Source: Locusta migratoria
Lineage: Eukaryota; Arthropoda; Insecta; Orthoptera; Acrididae
DNA length: 64,000 nucleotides
Reading direction: 5' to 3'
Assembly (NCBI GenBank): GCA_026315105.1
Contig: CM048744.1
Location: 350,921,168 to 350,985,167, forward strand
Below, one piece after another: positions 1 through 10,982 of the stretch. The number at the start of each line of letters is the position of its first letter. Position 1 is the stretch's first letter. The notes under the pieces were generated by a model. The model was not told where the DNA came from, searched no databases, and worked only from the letters and a program-made list of their open reading frames with translations. A program made the translations under genes and the position numbers.

Positions 1-500
1 ACGAAAGAAGTACTACTTGTATAAATGGAGGGGATGAGAAAGTAACGGTGTAGTCTCTTGATTAGCTAAATCAAAAATTAGGTAATAGTGTCCAATGTGT
101 AAAAAGTCCTTTCGTTTGTCGCTCTTCTCTTTGAAGTGCCTTCTCCAACAGTACAACCTCTTAGTACATTCTCCGAGAGACAAAGAAAGAAGAAACTTTC
201 TTGTCTGGTCGCGTAACGAACCAAGCTATTCACTGCTCCACCATGCCTTATCGAATCTTAAACGGCGATCCAAAAGAACTGGAAACTTCTGTTAGGAAAC
301 TACTGTTTGTTGAACAAAGGAGAATTTACACGCTATTCTTTAACACACTGAGCTTTAATAGAAAACTCAAAATATATTCTGATGCACCGAAACGTTACCT
401 ACATTTTCCAGACCGATAAATAATATGAATGTTTTGAAAAATTAGTTTTAAAAGCGATAACTTAAAGCCAGATTATGAAGGTGTGTTTGGAATTATCTGC

Positions 501-530
501 ATGATTAAGGCCCGGGTTCGAGTCCAGGTA
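501..530 (+). repeat. tRNA-like B-box fragment
   Basis: GGTTCGAGTCC is a consensus pol III B box, and no A box or tRNA body is recognisable around it. It is probably a scrap of a tRNA-derived SINE. Nothing else is recognised in the first 600 bases. Confidence 0.25.
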
Positions 531-604
531 AATTGTTTTTAATGTGTTACGAAGTATCCCAGCAGAATACAGCCCATCACGGTGCAGTTTCCACATAGTA
601 TACC

Positions 605-805
605 GTCGGGAATTTAAAAATGTTCAAATATTTGTAAATTTATGGGACTTTTGGTTATTAGTCACCAGGCTTACAAACCAAACTAAAACTAACCTAAGGC
701 CGACACAGACCCCCATGCCTGAAGGAGGACTCTAATCCCCGACGGCAAGAAAACGCGCGCTCAGCAGCAAGGCGCCTCAGAACGCTCGGTCACTCCACCA
801 CGGCC
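605..805 (-). mobile_element. SINE-B, degenerate copy
   Basis: The body resembles the SINE-B family: a 'gggact..ggt.tta..agtcacc' core, a 'ctaaggccgacacagacccccatgcc' bridge with altered bases, then a degraded B box and the CCACCACGGCC head, all read on the minus strand. It is more diverged than the copies at 5.6 or 15.7 kb. No target duplication was recognised. Confidence 0.55.
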
Positions 806-939
806 ATAACGAAAAAATCTAAAAATTTTACGATAGTATATGAAAACAGCATTTAGTTTGTTTCTTGAAATTATTTACAACTGTTCTCAAAGCTACATTT
901 TAAATTAACGAAATTTGATTGTAACGTGAAACTTAATAA

Positions 940-1290
940 AACTTCCTGGCAGATTAAAATTGTGTACCGTAACCGGGATTCGAACCTGGGATCTTTGCCT
1001 TTCGCGGGCAAGAGTCCTACCGACTGAGCTATCCCGACACGACTCACGATGCCGCCCCACAACTTCACTTCCGCCAGTACCTCGCCTCGTACTTTTCAAA
1101 CGTCACAGAAGCTCTCCTGCGAACCATGCAAGTTGTGAGGCGGCATCGTGAGTCATGTCGGGATAGCTCAGTCGGTAGAGCACTTGCCCGCGAAAGGCAA
1201 AGGTCCCAGGTTTCGAGTCCCGGTTCCGGCACTCAATTTTCATCTACCAGGAAGTTTCATATCAGCGCACACTCCGCTGCAGAGTGAAAA
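940..1290. mobile_element. SINE-A, palindromic two-headed tRNA-derived SINE
   Basis: A minus-strand tRNA-like head (about 958-1040, B box GGGATTCGAACC) faces a plus-strand head (about 1159-1232, A-box region TAGCTCAGTCGGTAGAGC). The outer ends are inverted copies of CTTCCTGGCAGATTAAAA. In this copy the minus arm is long and the plus arm short, with the turn-around near 1130 (atgcaag then ttgtgagg). No clear target duplication was found. Confidence 0.8.
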
Positions 1291-1566
1291 GTTTTTCTGT
1301 TTGTAAATAATTTACGAATTGTTAAAAATTATAAAAGGAGTGCAAAGCACTCTAGTTAGTTTGCCAGAATCAGAACAGACAGGTCAGTGAGAAAGGTCCT
1401 TTCAAAGAGCTTAAGTCAGTCGATGTAAATAACTTCGTACCAGTCTTATGCTGAACAGTTGATGCTGTGGAAAAATAAATTACGTACTTTGAAGCAGAAG
1501 GAATGTGTGAAGGACGTAGAGTTCGGCTCAGTGTTTTCTGCTGCGAAATATTTTTTTGACAGCCCA

Positions 1567-1858
1567 TCACAACAAACGGCGCTTATCGCTGCGGCGTGGG
1601 CTACTTACGAAACTACAATCGCCAACATTCTCCTCCGAATGCGAAAATATATTGATTCCCACTTACATAGGTAGAAATGATCATCAGAATAAAATACGAG
1701 AAATCAGAGCCCGAACGGAGAGATTTAGGTGTTCATTCTTTCCGCGCGCTATTCGAGAATGGAATGGGAGATAAAATAGTATAACGGTCGTTCGAAGAAC
1801 CCTCTGCCAGACACTTAAATGTGATTTGCAGAGTTTCCCTGTAGATGTAGACTAAGTA
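1567..1858 (+). mobile_element. CR1-like LINE, 3' fragment
   Basis: This segment matches the 3' end of the LINE at 63.3-64.0 kb (minus strand there). It has the same stretch encoding RRLSLRRGLLTKLQSP, then SSECENIL, a 'fragment of the final RFRCSFFPRAIREWNG' reading, and the 3' UTR phrase ending in GTAGATGTAGA. Several frameshifts are present. It is a 5'-truncated dead copy, and the GTAGAT tail is the family's simple-repeat 3' end. Confidence 0.75.
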
Positions 1859-1859
1859 T

Positions 1860-3435
1860 TACAACCGGAGGAACGAGGATCTTTTATACCCTGTAAGACA
1901 AAGTTTCCTTTTACGCAGCAATGCGGTCAAGTGCGAAGTGTAACCAATCACGAATCTTCCAAGGCCCGAAGGCCACAATGGTGCGAAGGCCGACAAGGAC
2001 TACTTTCCTGTGTGTCAGCACTAGCATAATAATGAAACTACTCTGAGGAACAAGTATTGCTCGATGACTAGAACTAGTCCGTACAAATATTAACTGCAAC
2101 TGGTGCCTTGTCTATGTATGTATAAAGATTGTGCTTCCTACATAAATGTACACTTTCATCGAAGTTGTGTTTGTCTGTAGACTACGATGAGGTCACCTAA
2201 CTCTGCGCCAGAACGGAAGATTCCACAGCTTGTTAATAAAACCGGTTACGTGATCGTACCTTCGTGTATAGATATGAACAACTGTTGTCGCCACAGTTTT
2301 AGCTGGTCGTAGCAGAATCATTAGGACAGGCTGTTGCGGTGGCAACCCAGGAGTTTTATTGCTTGTTTTATCGCACACTGCCGCAAGTGCTTGCCATCGC
2401 TCTATGATCATGTTTCTAGCTCTCACAGTAAGGTAATAAAATAAAATGATCCTATGGAATTTATCGGCCGGGAGATCGCCAAGTAGGACATTCTTTAATG
2501 GTAACTCAGCATATAACGTTTTAGATACAAATTATAAGTTATAATATTTCTGGCTTAAAGCCATCATATTAAGATCGAAGTATTGCTTCAGTGCAGCCGG
2601 TTAGGACCAGTAGGCGGCAGATGGCAAAAGCTGGTGAGAACCACGACAGGTGGTACAATAGGTCTGTTACTCGTAGGAAAGAGCACTGGCAAATTTCCCC
2701 GAATTCTAGGGAAGTCCCCGAGCGACAGGCACTGGATGCCGATTGGCTGTAGTACTGGCGGTCACGCGCCAAAACGCATTCATGTTTTTGTTAATATTTA
2801 TTAAACTAATTATTTTTTCAATGTCATACTCAATTCTTAAACAGGTTACCAGTTTACCCCTCCTCACATATTTATTAAAAGTGGCATAGATGTTTTCTGT
2901 GCTTAGTTTTCCAGTAGTTAGTACAGCAGGAAGCAGTTTGGTGTTGCGTAAATTTATGCAGTAAGTGAAGGTGAGAATCAGTTTTTGTCAAGCTTACAGT
3001 TCAATATGATTTACAGATTTCAGGGTATGACAATTCATACAGTGCTCAGGTTAACAAGTGTTTGCACTGAATCAGATTGCATTGATAAATATTGTGTTCG
3101 TTACATTCCGTTACAGATTGTTAGTTCAGTCAGAAACAAGTTTGTAGGGCCAGAATGATTAAAACAGTGATTTTTATTATCAGTAATTTTCAGACAGTTA
3201 ACTTTGTTACGGCATTTTCATACAGAAACAATTAGCAGTTTGTGTCTCATAATAAACATTACGCAGTCAGATAGGTTTTGCAATACCTTGACATTCACAT
3301 AGAATACAGTTAAAATACGTAGTCAGATTAACATAACGTTCTACAAAGGCATTCAGCTAGAACTAGTTCAAACACACAGCAGACGGAAATTTTGTAAGAG
3401 AAGGAGAAGCGAGAAACTTTCACTCTACAATTTCT
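1860..3435. other. unassigned AT-rich sequence
   Basis: No recognisable gene or repeat was found here. A moderately GC-rich patch at about 2590-2770 has short open frames on both strands but no recognisable domain. Confidence 0.4.
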
Positions 3436-3439
3436 TCAA

Positions 3440-3690
3440 ACCGTAAGGGGAAGAAAGCCTAGGGTTTAACGTCCCGTCGGCAGCGTGGTCATTAGAGACG
3501 GAACTCGTGCTCGGCTTTTTGGGTAAGGAAATCTGCCATTCCCTTTGAAAGGAAGCATCCTGTCTTTCGCCTCGAGTGATTTAGGAAAATTACGGAAAAC
3601 TCTAGTCTGGATGGCTGGAAGTGGATTCGAACCGTCGTCCTTCCGAATGCGAGTCCAGTGTTACCACTGCGCCACCTCTATCTGTTTCAG
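3440..3690 (-). mobile_element. SINE-C, tRNA-derived
   Basis: Read on the minus strand it starts TAGAGGTGGCGCAGTGGTAA, an A-box-like head, followed by 'ACTCGCATTCGGAAGGACGA' and a B box. It ends at the conserved GGGACGTTAAACCCTAGG tail. The same body recurs at 23.9, 61.1, 61.6 and 62.0 kb. No target duplication was identified. Confidence 0.75.
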
Positions 3691-3691
3691 G

Positions 3692-5588
3692 CCACAGAAC
3701 ACTTACCTTGCATTAAGAGTTCAGAATGTAAACGCAACGGTTATTTCACAACACCACCTCTGGAAACTTCGAGAACTGCAATCAGTGCTATAGCTGTGAT
3801 GATAGCTAGTGACTTATTCGCATTAGCTAATCTAGACGAAAACGTGTCACTTTCAATTGATATTTGTTGTTATCGCTACGTGTCACTTTTACATCTTTCG
3901 TTATCAAGTAAGATGATAAAGGTGTCGGATAATCTCTGCTCTTCAGTGTAATTTGCAACTTTGCGTCAGACTTTCGTTGGTTATTATAGGACCTTACGCA
4001 GCCTGTGTTGTTGAAATGAGGATGTGCTAACTTACCTTTGTGTATACTCTTAACCTTGCGTATACATGCCGTTATACCCACGACAGCTGAAGCACGTTGT
4101 CTTAATGAGATAACTGGCGTTTATGCAGCGGATGTACCTGTTCCAGAATGCATCACCGAGGCCAATTATAGCAAGGGAAAAGTCTTCACATAATTGAGAT
4201 TTTGCAACATTTCTGCTGCCTTGCGACCCAAAATGTAGTTCACTTATACAATAGTGTTATTAGATATATGCTGTTAATTGGGGGATTGAGAGAGTAAATT
4301 AAAGCATCGTATGTTCTTATATTTCGTATGATTTCACTTTGAAATAAGAACATTACATGATCTTTCTCTAACGTCACTGGACCATTAAACCCTCTTTTTT
4401 CCCTCTATCATGTTATGGTAAACCATATCAAACAATAGCGTAAAATGTTTGCATTTGCTAGTTATTATTTACTCGACAAACGAAGTTTTAGGTGCTTTAA
4501 AAATATTTTTGCTGTAACAATGCTATTCTTTCTCATTGGCCATTATATATCCCGGTGGAATGGAATACAAAAATAGATAAGGGCAAAGTTTGTCTGGTAG
4601 CTCCTGTCTTAAAGACAAAGCGGAAAGTTTTCCGAGATACCAGTATCACTGACTACACAATTGTCATGGCTGCCCACTAACGATACCGACCAAGAGGCAA
4701 TAATAAGACCACAAAACATGAGGGCACGTTGGGTAGCCAGTTAATACCACGTGCAAAAGAAAGTTTAGGAACAGGTCTACTGAATGCGACAAAACCGGTT
4801 ACCTTTGACCATCGCGGCTGCCATTACGTAATACAACGACGGTTACTTTTAGTTTGAGAGAACTGCGATATACAGTTCTTTTTCCACATCCAATAACTTT
4901 GTGCGTGGGGGGAGGGGGGGATTTAACCAGCTTACAGTATGTTCTTCCTCGTGCTCGCTGTTAATGATATCTTGCAGTTTTTGTTATCACTGAGTAGCAC
5001 TTTGCCCACATGTATTCTGAAATTACGCAACAGAGGCCCGCATACCACGGCGTAAACAAAAAAGTAACGGTTTCGTCAATCTTAAGACCGCAAGTTTTAT
5101 CAGACATTGTCTTACTGGAGGTGGTATGCCGTTTCCTTCCTTCAGCCTTTTTAACTCGCCTGCCCAGTCATTTTTTGGTACTGTACCTCTATGAAGAGGA
5201 CCTACAGTTTAACGCGCTTTCGGGACCACGGTGAAACTGAATTTTCATATCGACACTTATTTCCAGTGGCGAAAGAAGGTAAGTGTCAAAAATCCTAGGA
5301 TTGACTGGGGATCTAGACCAAAAATTTTAGGTTTGGCACTTAACCACACAACCAAAACTATCAATTCCATTTCCGTTAGCATGAAATGAATCACCAAGCC
5401 AGAAGCCACAATAACAAGCTGCAGTGGTAGTATCGCTGATGTATACATGCAAGATATAGGCATACATTCAAAAACCTTACTGTACAACATGGTTTTGACA
5501 TTTAATATCTAATGTGGAAAAAAATACGAGGTGACACTGCATCCGTCAACTAGGCTACATAAACTGTATAGCAGGTCTACTGCTGCAA
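3692..5588. other. unassigned AT-rich sequence
   Basis: I recognise no gene or repeat here. The only notable feature is a short G-rich run (gggggaggggggg) at about 4907-4920. Confidence 0.35.
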
Positions 5589-5642
5589 AGGCCGTATTAC
5601 ACTACTAAATTATTGGACAAAAATTTGTATCACGAAACTGGA

Positions 5643-5841
5643 AAAATGTTCAAGTGTTTGTAAAGCTTATGGGACTTAACTACAGGGTCATCAGTCCCTA
5701 AACTTACAAACTACTTATGAACTACTTACGAACTAGGACGGCACAAATATCCATGCCCGAGGGGGGATTCGAACCCCCGACCGTAGTGACCGTGCAGACC
5801 GTGACTGGAGCGCCTCAGTCTCCTCGGCCACCGCGGCCGGC
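5643..5841 (-). mobile_element. SINE-B with 12 bp target duplication
   Basis: This is a well-preserved copy. On the minus strand it reads a Ser/Leu-like tRNA head (GGTGGCCGAGG A box, GGGTTCGAATCC B box), then a body holding GACTGATGACC and a tail like ATTTGAAC. It is flanked by CACGAAACTGGA at 5631-5642 and 5842-5853, which marks target-primed insertion. Confidence 0.92.
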
Positions 5842-6045
5842 CACGAAACTGGATCTATTCTTTGACAAATTATTGGACGTAACGCCGAAGGAGGTATTTT
5901 ATTACACTGCTATCCAATATTTTGTCAAAGTTTCCCCAAAATGGCGGTGTTATATTCAGCTGTTGCTTATGTAACAGTTACGCTGTGTATGCGTATAGAG
6001 GAGAGAAAAAAAAGAACGGAAACTTATTTGGGTGAAACCGTGGAT

Positions 6046-6222
6046 GTTCAAATGTTTGTAAAGTTACGGGACTAACTGCAGTGGTCATCGGTGCCTGAAC
6101 TTACAAACTACTTATCATAAGAACACACAGAACTATGCCCACGGAGGACTCGAACCTCCGACGCGCACCGCAGTAAGGCGCCGTAGTGCGCACGGCTATT
6201 CCGCCGAGGCACCGTGGCTTTC
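6046..6222 (-). mobile_element. SINE-B variant
   Basis: The 3' body is the SINE-B type, but the tRNA-like head differs (B box GGAGGTTCGAGTCC, end GCCACGGTGCCTCGGC on the minus strand). This suggests a subfamily with an exchanged head. ACCGTGG occurs on both sides and may be the target duplication or part of the head. Confidence 0.75.
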
Positions 6223-6941
6223 ACGGCATGATAGAGTGTTAGGTTCTTTTTACGGGAACTGGGAAACTTAATTTTTTTTATTGTATCACCGGCAATAAGA
6301 CGAGGCCGTCTTCACTGCTAATGCATTCCGAAATTCTTTGTAGCCAATCTTCAAGCAATTTTTTTGAGTCCAGATGTCGCTTGTCATATAGCGCCTCATC
6401 TGATGGATATATTTACATCAATGTTGATGTTAGTGCAACACCACGTAAAATAACCGCTATAGCAGCAGCCAAAGGGACTGATACCCGTTGCAGTTTAGTC
6501 CCTTCCGAAACCCAAACAACAAGCAGCAGCCGCCATGTTTACAAATACGAACGAATAGGTCAAACATCGCTCCAATTGCACGAAAGTCAGGAAACAAGAC
6601 TAGCGACTTCTTTGATGAAATCTAATACAGGCCTTGCATTTCATCAAATATTGGTCGACTTGAGAAAAAGTGCTCATTATACTAAGCCCAATATTTCTTT
6701 GTCAAATAATTTGACAGTGTAGTACCGGCCTAAGTAGCTGGGCAGAATGAGTAGCCGTCTCTGTAATCAATAATGCGATATTTAGCTGCATTCCAGCTAT
6801 CGTCCTCGGTTGCTGTCACAGGCTTAGTAAGCGACAATGTGTGCGGCGCTGTTCACTTGTCACACAAAAACAACCATAGACATATAGAATTCGTCCAGGA
6901 TTATTTCCAAGTATTGCAAGAGTGGTGGGATAGGTAAATAC

Positions 6942-7137
6942 AAAATGCTCAAATTTTAGTCATGCTTATGGGACTTAACTGCGGGGTCATCAGTCACAAA
7001 ACTTTCAAACTACTTATGAACTAACTTATACTAAAGACAACATCCATACCCGGGGGAGGATTCGAACCTCCGACGCGGGAGACAGCGCGATCCGCATCAT
7101 GGAGCCCCAGACCCCTCTGATTCTCCCGCGCGGCCAA
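6942..7137 (-). mobile_element. SINE-B variant with 8 bp target duplication
   Basis: The SINE-B body is joined to another head variant (GGCCGCGCGGGAGAATCAGA on the minus strand, B box GGAGGTTCGAATCC). GTAAATAC flanks it at 6934-6941 and 7138-7145. Confidence 0.8.
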
Positions 7138-7766
7138 GTAAATACTTGCTATATATAAATTACCTGTGTTTGGTTGTATTACACATAACCCTGTAATAAT
7201 GCTCAGGTAACATCGCACTCCGGAAACGTGACAGAATGCAATTTTCGAAAAGCGACGTATGATAAATTCTACAACGAAAATGACTACTTCTGTCAAGCGG
7301 CCAGTTTGCGAGAAACGTCTTTTGTACACGTTGGGATCCTTCAGACTTTTCAGGAATCAACTAAAAATTGCCGTATTTCCATATGTATCATTTCTCACCG
7401 GGGTGCGATAGCTTCAGCAAATTACAAGGTTAAATCCTAGCTTATCGCCGGTATGCAGTTGTTGGTAGAGAAAGGAAGTCAATTAGATAGCAATGAGATA
7501 GCAAATGAAAATATTTTGCTTTCGAAAACATTACTACGATGTCGATGTAAATGTTTTTAGCCGAAAACATTAACATTCATTGAAAATAAGCCAATATGCA
7601 TAACTGAAGACCGCGATACAACTCGTCGGTTTTCACCAATGAAGTGCACAGTTCCAGTCAGTACATACTTTGTTATTTGGAGATAAAAATTGAAACGAAA
7701 AATAACTTACAATCGGCAAAAAAACCTATCGCAACCGGAACACCAAAGTGGAAAACAAACGGCAAT

Positions 7767-8065
7767 CAGGCTTGATTCCATGGTGGAACTTGTGCTCAAC
7801 GACTGTGTATATGATTTGTAGAAAAGTTTTCAGCAATCAGTCGTAAGTATTAATATATTCAAAGATATAGGTTTTGACCATTGTGTTATTATCAATGCGT
7901 AAAACGATTAAAATATGTAAAAAAAAAAATACCTCAATGTTGTACGTTACGTATAAACTGTTACAAAGTTTACTGACAATGCGTTTGCCATTGGCGACAC
8001 AGTGGTCTAAATGTAGATCTGTGAATAAATTAATACTTAGGACTGATTGCTGAAAAAAATTCTAC
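7767..8065. mobile_element. HH1 inverted-arm element with hammerhead-like cores
   Basis: The minus-strand arm (about 7767-7908) and plus-strand arm (about 7985-8065) are inverted copies of one sequence that also occurs singly at 16.61-16.76 kb. AAAACAAACGGCAAT flanks the unit at 7752-7766 and 8066-8080, a 12-15 bp target duplication like those of target-primed retroelements. Each arm holds a decayed hammerhead-like region on its inner side, reading outward. Neither copy keeps all core bases. The structure recalls Penelope-like elements, but no reverse transcriptase is present. Confidence 0.6.
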
Positions 8066-8596
8066 AAAACAAACGGCAATGCTGAACAATCCGAGACCTA
8101 CCAGCCGTTTTAACCTATGAAGACATGACGGACATACTAAATGAAAAAATTCGCAGAAAACATTCCGAAACAATAGTCAAACTTTTCATTTCGTACAAAG
8201 TAACATTCGTTGGCCACAGTGCCCTGCCAAGCAATTGCCTCTACGAATATCAACGTTTGGGTAGGTGGATGGGTGAAAATAAATTGAGAAAGTATTTCAC
8301 AGACGATCAATAAAAAACAATATTGTCGCGTGTTTTTAATAGCCATGTACCGAACATTCTGTTAAGCACAAACAGAACATTCAATTAACGTAATTAAATG
8401 TGCAAACAAAGCACTGATATCTATCTAAAAGTAGTTACTGAAACAAAACTCTAAAGCTTGTCAACACATTTGGTTCAACAGCGAGTGCATACAGCTGAAT
8501 CTCGTCCGTAAACTGATAAGTTTGTACATATAATAAGTACTGACATTCTTAACAAAAGAGAAATGATCAATGTTTCGAGTCATGTAACAACATAAC

Positions 8597-8766
8597 GTCA
8601 GGGGTCATAGAAGGGGTGGAGGTATCCCATGCTTTAGTTGCCCGCCCGCCAAAGAAGTCACATCTAGCATTCTGCTCAACGCACCCCCCGGGGGGGGGGA
8701 GGGAGGGGGGGGAGGAGTAACTGAAGAGCGGGATACCACCCGCCTGCTTTGACCCATGACATGTGG
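8597..8766. repeat. foldback/MITE-like element, copy 1
   Basis: The left arm (ggggtcatagaaggggtgga) and the right arm, complemented (atgggtcaaagcaggcgggt), are diverged inverted repeats. Both continue into GGTATCCC. A related copy lies at 9645-9742. The G-rich centre is listed separately. Confidence 0.45.
8683..8716 (+). other. G-rich tract with quadruplex potential
   Basis: A C6 run is followed by several runs of G11, G3 and G9 separated by single A residues. The sequence could fold as a G-quadruplex or simply reflect slippage. It forms the loop of the foldback at 8597-8766. Confidence 0.5.
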
Positions 8767-8794
8767 GAAAACTATTATACTCTTAATACTTGTG

Positions 8795-9118
8795 TAATTT
8801 CAAGGAATGCTCAGCCTGAAATGATACAGTATATCAAACGTACAAATGTAAATCGATTTTTTCTGAACAGGAGATTCGGGCTCCACGCGTCCTCACGTAC
8901 TTAAAAATAATGAACTTCGTGTTTGATCTATACCTAACTTTGTGTAGTGTATCCTTAAGAAGGCTAGGTATGGGTGAAACAAGAAGTTGTCTTTTTAGAA
9001 CGTGAGGACGCATAGCGATTGAATGTCCGGTGCAGAAACAATCTATTTACAGTTGCATGTTTGATATATATATTATTTCAGGCCGAGTTACTTTGATTGC
9101 AAGCATTCTTGGAAATTA
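8795..9118. repeat. long foldback element, 324 bp
   Basis: The sequence folds back on itself for nearly its whole length. The left arm begins TAATTTCAAGGAATGCTCAG, and the complement of the right arm begins TAATTTCCAAGAATGCTTGC. Both continue through 'tatatcaaacgt', 'gcgtcctcacgt' and 'tacctag' blocks to an apex near 8950-8962. Arms are about 150 bp and clearly diverged. It is probably a non-autonomous DNA transposon. Confidence 0.7.
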
Positions 9119-9644
9119 GCCTTATGTATTGTATGTAATAATATGCGGTTGTCCTCGTAAACTATAAATTACAAGAACAGAATGACCATCGATCACAGGT
9201 CTCGGGCAATAAATTTTGTTAACACTGCAATAGTCGCGTCACTAGGAGGAACATTGGTGGTCACGTTGTATCGGTGACATACACGGTCAAAATTTCACTC
9301 TTAGCTTTAACCTCCGATGTTACAGAGGATAAGTAAACAATAGGTGGGAAAATACTTGTATTACAATAGTAGCAAATGAGCATTTGTTTTATGAAAATTT
9401 TCAATAAAATTTTTAGGTCCACTGGAGCCGGGGTTGCCTATTCCGGGCATATGTATCAGATTTTACGCGATCATTGTAGTGTCATCTATACCTTACTATC
9501 AGAGTGAAGCAGCAGATCACTTTTTGAATACAAAATCTTAATCAATTGTCTATGTTTTGCTTGTAAACAAACTATTATCGTTAACTCAGCCACTACATAA
9601 TTATTCACGCCACCTACAAACACGTACGCACACAACTCGTCGAT

Positions 9645-9742
9645 GCTGGGGGGTCAAAGACGACGGGCGGTATCGAAGTCTTCAGATGAGCCGAGGCATA
9701 AGTGAAAACCGCGATACCACCTGTCAGCTTTCACTCATGACG
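9645..9742. repeat. foldback/MITE-like element, copy 2
   Basis: The inverted arms share the ggtcaaag and gcggtatc blocks with the element at 8597-8766. It is shorter and lacks the G-rich centre. Confidence 0.4.
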
Positions 9743-9943
9743 TGTTGTGATGCTCTGAAGGTGACCATTTAAAATGGTGCAAATCTGTTAGCTATAAATC
9801 ATAAGTTGCGATGTCGACCGACTATTAATTTCACTTAAAAATATCCGAGGTCTTGAGGAACGGCGTTCCTGGTGTATACATAAGAGCAGGTAGTGACTGT
9901 TGGTAGGAAAGCGGCAGCGCTGGCAGTACCCGCCACTACTCAC

Positions 9944-9968
9944 CCATGACGGCAGTGGGCGTCTCCAT
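9944..9968 (-). other. possible first coding exon ending at a splice donor
   Basis: On the minus strand an ATG at 9968-9966 opens METPTAVM and meets GTGAGT at 9943-9938, so the exon would end at 9944. The frame is open for some way upstream of the ATG. It is far too short to identify a product, and no second exon was recognised. The evidence is only the donor and the CpG-rich context. Confidence 0.2.
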
Positions 9969-10412
9969 GTGCTGGGTTGCGGTAGGCGAGGACGTCGGCC
10001 GCCGCTGCGCTCGCCGGCGTCGCTGACAGAGGTCGGACTGCTACACTGCGCTGGCGGTAGCGCGCTCGCTCACACGTGCGCACTCGGCGGCTGTCGGACC
10101 GCGACTGACTGGAGGCTCGCGGCAGCCGGCCCCCTCCCCACCACGCCTCTCCCCACCCCACTCCAGCGGCGCTCGTATCGCAGGCCACGCCGCTGTGGCC
10201 TCACCGTCAACACCGGCAGTGTTTGACAGCAGGAGCAGGCTGTGGGGTCTCCCTCGCTGGCGGGGCAGCGCCCGCTGCAGTTTCCGGAGTTGCCTCTGTC
10301 TGTCGCCGACAATTGGAGTTCGCAGTAGCGCCCGAGGCTTCGCTTTCGTACTAGGGAGACGACAGTAGCGGAGCAGACAGGGGAGGGGCCGACGCCAGTA
10401 CTGCGTAGTCTG

Positions 10413-10754
10413 AAACTTCCTGGCAGATTAAAATTGTGTGCCGGAACCGGGACTCGAACCTGGGACCTTTGCCTTTCGCGGGCAAGCGCACTACCGACTT
10501 TCCAGGAGTGCTACTCTCGCATGTTTCGCAGGACAGCTTCTGTGAAGTTTGGAAAGTAGGAGGCGAGGTACTGGCGGAAGTAAAGTTGCGAGGTGGCACC
10601 GTGAGTCGTGTCGGGATAGCACAGTCGGTAGAGCGCTTGCTCGCGAAAGGCAAAGGTCCCAGGTTCGAGTTCCGGTTCCGACACACAATTTTAATCTGCC
10701 AGGAAGTTTCATATCGGCGCACACTCCGCTGCAGAGTGAAAGTTTCATTCTGGA
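10413..10754. mobile_element. SINE-A, palindromic copy with 12 bp target duplication
   Basis: The minus-strand head (about 10430-10500) is short, and the plus-strand arm (about 10508-10754) is long and carries the second head at about 10607-10683. CTGCGTAGTCTG flanks the whole unit at 10401-10412 and 10755-10766, so the two-headed structure was inserted as a single piece. The turn-around lies near 10500 (accgac then tttccagg). Confidence 0.92.
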
Positions 10755-10937
10755 CTGCGTAGTCTGTTTTCCGGGTAAACGACCCTACGCAGTAACCAGT
10801 AAATCGGCCGACCGACCGATACATACGCACCAATTTATAGGCCGAGCTGCCGACAAAATGTACTTGTGTGTGCGCAGGCAGCAGTGGGCCGTGGGGATGG
10901 GGCGACAGGCTACCACCGAGGACATCTTTTCCTAGAT

Positions 10938-10978
10938 GGGCCTCCACATCTCGAGAGCTTAGACATGTGGAGGCCCCG
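10938..10978. repeat. 12 bp hairpin stem
   Basis: GGGCCTCCACAT and ATGTGGAGGCCC are perfect inverted repeats around a 15-base loop. It sits next to the inverted tandem repeat at 10983. Confidence 0.6.
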
Positions 10979-10982
10979 GATG

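Larger units (their letters stand above)
5590..6730. mobile_element. non-autonomous DNA element with terminal inverted repeats
   Basis: The left end GGCCGTATTACACTACTAAA and the complement of the right end, GGCCGGTACTACACTGTCAA, match with few changes. Both continue into AAATTATT-GACAAA. A related internal inverted stretch lies at about 5860-5935. No transposase was recognised; the 133-codon frame at 6321-6722 has no known domain. SINE-B copies at 5643-5841 and 6046-6222 lie inside. The target duplication is unclear, so superfamily is not assigned. Confidence 0.45.

Noticed and set aside
958..1232. genuine tRNA genes at the SINE-A heads
   Set aside because: The T stem has a mismatch, the anticodon stem is displaced by one base, position 33 is not U, and the heads are always attached to the same SINE body.
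6321..6722. 133-codon frame as a host gene
   Set aside because: It ends inside the terminal inverted repeat of a DNA element and has no recognisable domain or favourable start context.
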